DNA from: Bacilli bacterium
Lineage (GTDB): Bacteria; Bacillota_I; Bacilli_A; RF39; UBA660
NCBI GenBank assembly: GCA_028684735.1
Contig: JAQUFI010000023.1
Coordinates: 1 to 17,791, forward strand
Direction: 5' to 3'
DNA: 17,791 bases
Made by a program: the position numbers and the translations under genes. Positions 15,843 to 17,791 of this stretch are shown here, one piece after another (the first letter of the stretch is position 1; the number at the start of each line of letters is the position of its first letter). Below the pieces are notes generated by a model that was not told the origin of the DNA, ran no database searches, and worked only from the letters and a program-made list of their open reading frames with translations.

Positions 15843-16976
15843 TTAAAAATTAAGAACTACGTAGTCTGATGCAAAATAATTTTGTGTTTCACTATATCTA
15901 ACAAAAACAGTCGTATTATTATCAAACGTTGTATACAAGTTTTTATTCCAAGTGTTTCCTAAATTGGTAGAATACTCCATTGCTGATGTAAAACCTGTTA
16001 TTTGATTAGTAGTTTTATTAACACTTACATCAAGTAGTGTCTCATTAAATTGTTTATTCAAAGCAAGAAAATTTAATTTTATTTTAAAAATCCCACCCTT
16101 TAAAGCTGATATTGTTTCGCGATCATTACCTTCAATCCAAACACGAATTGTAACTGAACCAATATTATTGTTTTCTTCTTCTGGATCAATTGAAACATAC
16201 GTTAACATTGGATCCCCATATGCACTTTGATCATTAAAACGAGCATTTAAATTATCCTTTATATTTGAAACATTAGTTTCAGTAAAGACATCAGGACTTG
16301 TAATATCCATATAAGTATAATTTTGTCTTCGCTCAGAATTTAAATATGGGAAATATTGACCATTCTGTTCCCTTACCTCATAACCTTTATTAGGTGCCCA
16401 TACAATATTTGCATAATCATTTGGTATCCAATTACCATTGATTAATTTATTTTCAACAACTCCCACTCGAACTGCTCCGGCAATTAAATCACGGCTAAAG
16501 TTTCCACTAGCACTAACCCTAACTACATTAGGAGAACCAATTAAGTTTTCAATATTTTGTCCAGCAGCTGGATAGACAATCGATGTATCCTCTAAAAAAA
16601 TACCTGATGAAACATCTACTTTGAAGAATACTTTAAACTCTAAATAATCCTCATTAATAACAGCCGGAATAAAATTTATTGGATAACCCGATTCTTGTTT
16701 AGCATTAGCTTTATAAAAAACAACACCATTACTAGTTACCTCATCATTAAATTTAAAACCTTCCTCTAAAACCAAATTACCATTACTATCCCATTGTTCT
16801 GGACTATTAATTGCAATTTCCACGTTATTAGCTTGATTAGTAGAAATTTCTAAATCACCAAATTCTGCTTGTTCATAATTGACAAACCAAGCATATGTTG
16901 CAAAATAAATAGCTGATAAAATAACTAATATTTTAAAAACATAAAAAACTAATTTTCTCTTTTCTTGATTTCTCAT
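15843..16976 (-). CDS. TasA-like secreted fibre protein A
   Basis: The protein has 377 residues; AAGGAG overlaps the end of the preceding gene. A basic start (MRNQEKRK) and hydrophobic helix (about 10-27) end in TYAWF (Trp30-Phe31), close to the well-known SipW-class sequence. The mature domain is rich in beta strands and carries VWIEGND (279-285). Residues 314-377 form the extra C-terminal module: ITGFTSAMEYSTNLGNTW, then VFVRYSETQNYFAS, ending VVLNF. The C-terminal residue is Phe, as in its paralogue (VEF), and both finish with a hydrophobic strand. It has the same order and similar size as the 346-aa neighbour, with low overall identity but shared landmarks. It is probably an exported fibre subunit; whether it is major or minor cannot be told from sequence. 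Confidence 0.8.
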   Translation of the reverse strand: MRNQEKRKLVFYVFKILVILSAIYFATYAWFVNYEQAEFGDLEISTNQANNVEIAINSPEQWDSNGNLVLEEGFKFNDEVTSNGVVFYKANAKQESGYPINFIPAVINEDYLEFKVFFKVDVSSGIFLEDTSIVYPAAGQNIENLIGSPNVVRVSASGNFSRDLIAGAVRVGVVENKLINGNWIPNDYANIVWAPNKGYEVREQNGQYFPYLNSERRQNYTYMDITSPDVFTETNVSNIKDNLNARFNDQSAYGDPMLTYVSIDPEEENNNIGSVTIRVWIEGNDRETISALKGGIFKIKLNFLALNKQFNETLLDVSVNKTTNQITGFTSAMEYSTNLGNTWNKNLYTTFDNNTTVFVRYSETQNYFASDYVVLNF

Positions 16977-16985
16977 ATGACTCCT

Positions 16986-17791
16986 TTACTTAATAGCAGC
17001 AATTGCCTTATCTCTTTTGGTATTATACTTTTTAACATATCTGTTTAAATCACTAATGACTTTTTGTTCATTTTTAAGATGCTTTTTCTTCATCCGTGCA
17101 AATTCATCATTAACTAATTTTTTGAATTCCTTTTCTGTTAAGTCAGTATCTCCTTCAAAAAATTTATCAATCATATTCTTAATAAAATACTTATTAAAAG
17201 TCTCACCAATATTAATTGTTTGATTTTCAAAAGAATTTAAAATAAGATAATTAAGGAAAAAGGTGATATCCATTTTCTCCTTAATGCCTTCAGGATTTTC
17301 AACATCCTTAGCATCTTTAGCTTCCTTTTTATTCATTACATCATATCGTTCAATAAATTCCCATAATTCTAAAGCTTTTTGGAAATTTGTATTTTTCAAA
17401 ATAACATTTGTTTTTCGAATTGGTGAACGAACTGGGGCTGAATTAATGATTTCTTTAATAAACGCTGTCTTCATAAAATCCATAATAATTAATTCTATTT
17501 TTTGAATTCTCTGTTCAACATTAAGCCCTTTACTCGACATTGCTTTTAAATCTTCAAATGATTTGGTTTCCAAATCAACATTTATATTAACCTTCTCATT
17601 GTTGATTTTGGTTTCACCAGTAAAAGTCATTTTCTTTTCACAATTAGAAAATGAACCACGTTCAGATACCTTCTTTCTTATTTCGATAAAATAATTTAAG
17701 TTTTTTAAAAGAGATACGATAAAACGATTTTCATAAAGATCAAAACTTTCCTCTTTGTGAATATTGAGTACTTTACTAGGAGTAATCGTAC
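16986..17791 (-). CDS. Helical protein with a possible DUF2357/McrC-like motif, N-terminus off the window
   Basis: The frame is open from the right edge to TAA at 16986, giving 267 visible codons; the Met at 17630 is internal. The visible start reads TPSKVLNIHKEESFDLYENRFI, and HKEESFDLYENRFI resembles the h-ee--D--ENRFv signature of DUF2357 proteins, relatives of McrC that often end in a nuclease fold. The rest is largely helical and charged, with a basic coiled-coil-like end (EFARMKKKHLKNEQKVISDLNRYVKKYNTKRDKA). I see no PD-(D/E)xK nuclease motif in the visible part, so a nuclease is not supported. No signal peptide is visible. It lies nine bases before the first TasA-like gene, whose ribosome site overlaps its end, so it belongs to the same transcript. 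It may be a cytoplasmic assembly or regulatory partner of the surface system, or an unrelated leading gene. Confidence 0.6.
   Translation of the reverse strand, partial: TITPSKVLNIHKEESFDLYENRFIVSLLKNLNYFIEIRKKVSERGSFSNCEKKMTFTGETKINNEKVNINVDLETKSFEDLKAMSSKGLNVEQRIQKIELIIMDFMKTAFIKEIINSAPVRSPIRKTNVILKNTNFQKALELWEFIERYDVMNKKEAKDAKDVENPEGIKEKMDITFFLNYLILNSFENQTINIGETFNKYFIKNMIDKFFEGDTDLTEKEFKKLVNDEFARMKKKHLKNEQKVISDLNRYVKKYNTKRDKAIAAIK

Noticed and set aside
17017..17505. Two plus-strand frames opposite the partial helical protein
   Set aside because: Their Phe/Ser/Leu-rich composition is what the complement of a Lys/Glu-rich helical gene produces.
17628..17630. Met at 17630 as start of a 214-aa protein
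   Set aside because: The frame stays open to the window edge, the upstream residues look like real protein (DLYENRFI), and the bases before this ATG hold no ribosome site.
1..17791. CRISPR arrays, tRNA or rRNA genes, insertion sequences or phage genes
   Set aside because: I saw no short regularly spaced repeats, no tRNA-like cloverleaf, no transposase or integrase, and no terminal inverted repeats. The only repeats are coding LRR modules.

Overview
The window is a very A+T-rich stretch (roughly 70% A+T by eye) from a low-GC Gram-positive bacterium of the Bacillota, read with the standard code (TGG for Trp; TAA and TGA as stops). A SpoIID homologue, a YjcZ-like mini-protein, a small protein of a type I associate with spore formers, and an RsgI-type domain point to an endospore-forming lineage or a close relative. 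BspA-type leucine-rich repeats and SipW-class secretion fit a host- or gut-associated Bacilli/Erysipelotrichia/Clostridia-like organism. I cannot name the species.

Left part (1-6.8 kb): a set of short transcription units. These are a lipoprotein cut by the left edge with a clear SigA-type promoter; a membrane-anchored SpoIID; an RsgI-like membrane protein and a small two-TM protein forming a two-gene operon closed by a hairpin; and a short-chain dehydrogenase (SDR) gene broken by one in-frame TAA. Next comes a divergent pair (a putative beta-propeller protein and a 97-aa protein) that shares a 62-residue ungapped module. After the 97-aa gene lies a 29-codon hydrophobic mini-protein resembling YjcZ/YhaL-type spore proteins. 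A DUF2207-like membrane protein follows on the minus strand. Convergent genes are separated by hairpin terminators.

Right part (6.8-17.8 kb): one tightly packed minus-strand operon with intergenic gaps of 8-15 bases. Transcription enters from beyond the right edge. The order is a partial helical protein with a possible DUF2357/McrC-like motif, three TasA/camelysin-like secreted proteins, a SipW-type Ser/His signal peptidase, and a 2262-residue surface protein. All four secreted products carry the same odd signal peptide, a hydrophobic stretch ending in a Trp-containing motif. The peptidase therefore probably has its substrates next to it. The giant protein joins a TasA-like head, a beta-helix-like region, several ~230-residue LRR_5 modules and one extra beta-sandwich insert. 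It has no LPXTG or C-terminal membrane anchor.

The best candidate for an undescribed system is this SipW locus. My model is that the smaller TasA-like proteins build a fibre and the giant LRR protein joins it through its TasA-like head, giving a very large surface adhesin without sortase. That model is inference; the gene order, signal motifs and repeats are visible in the sequence.
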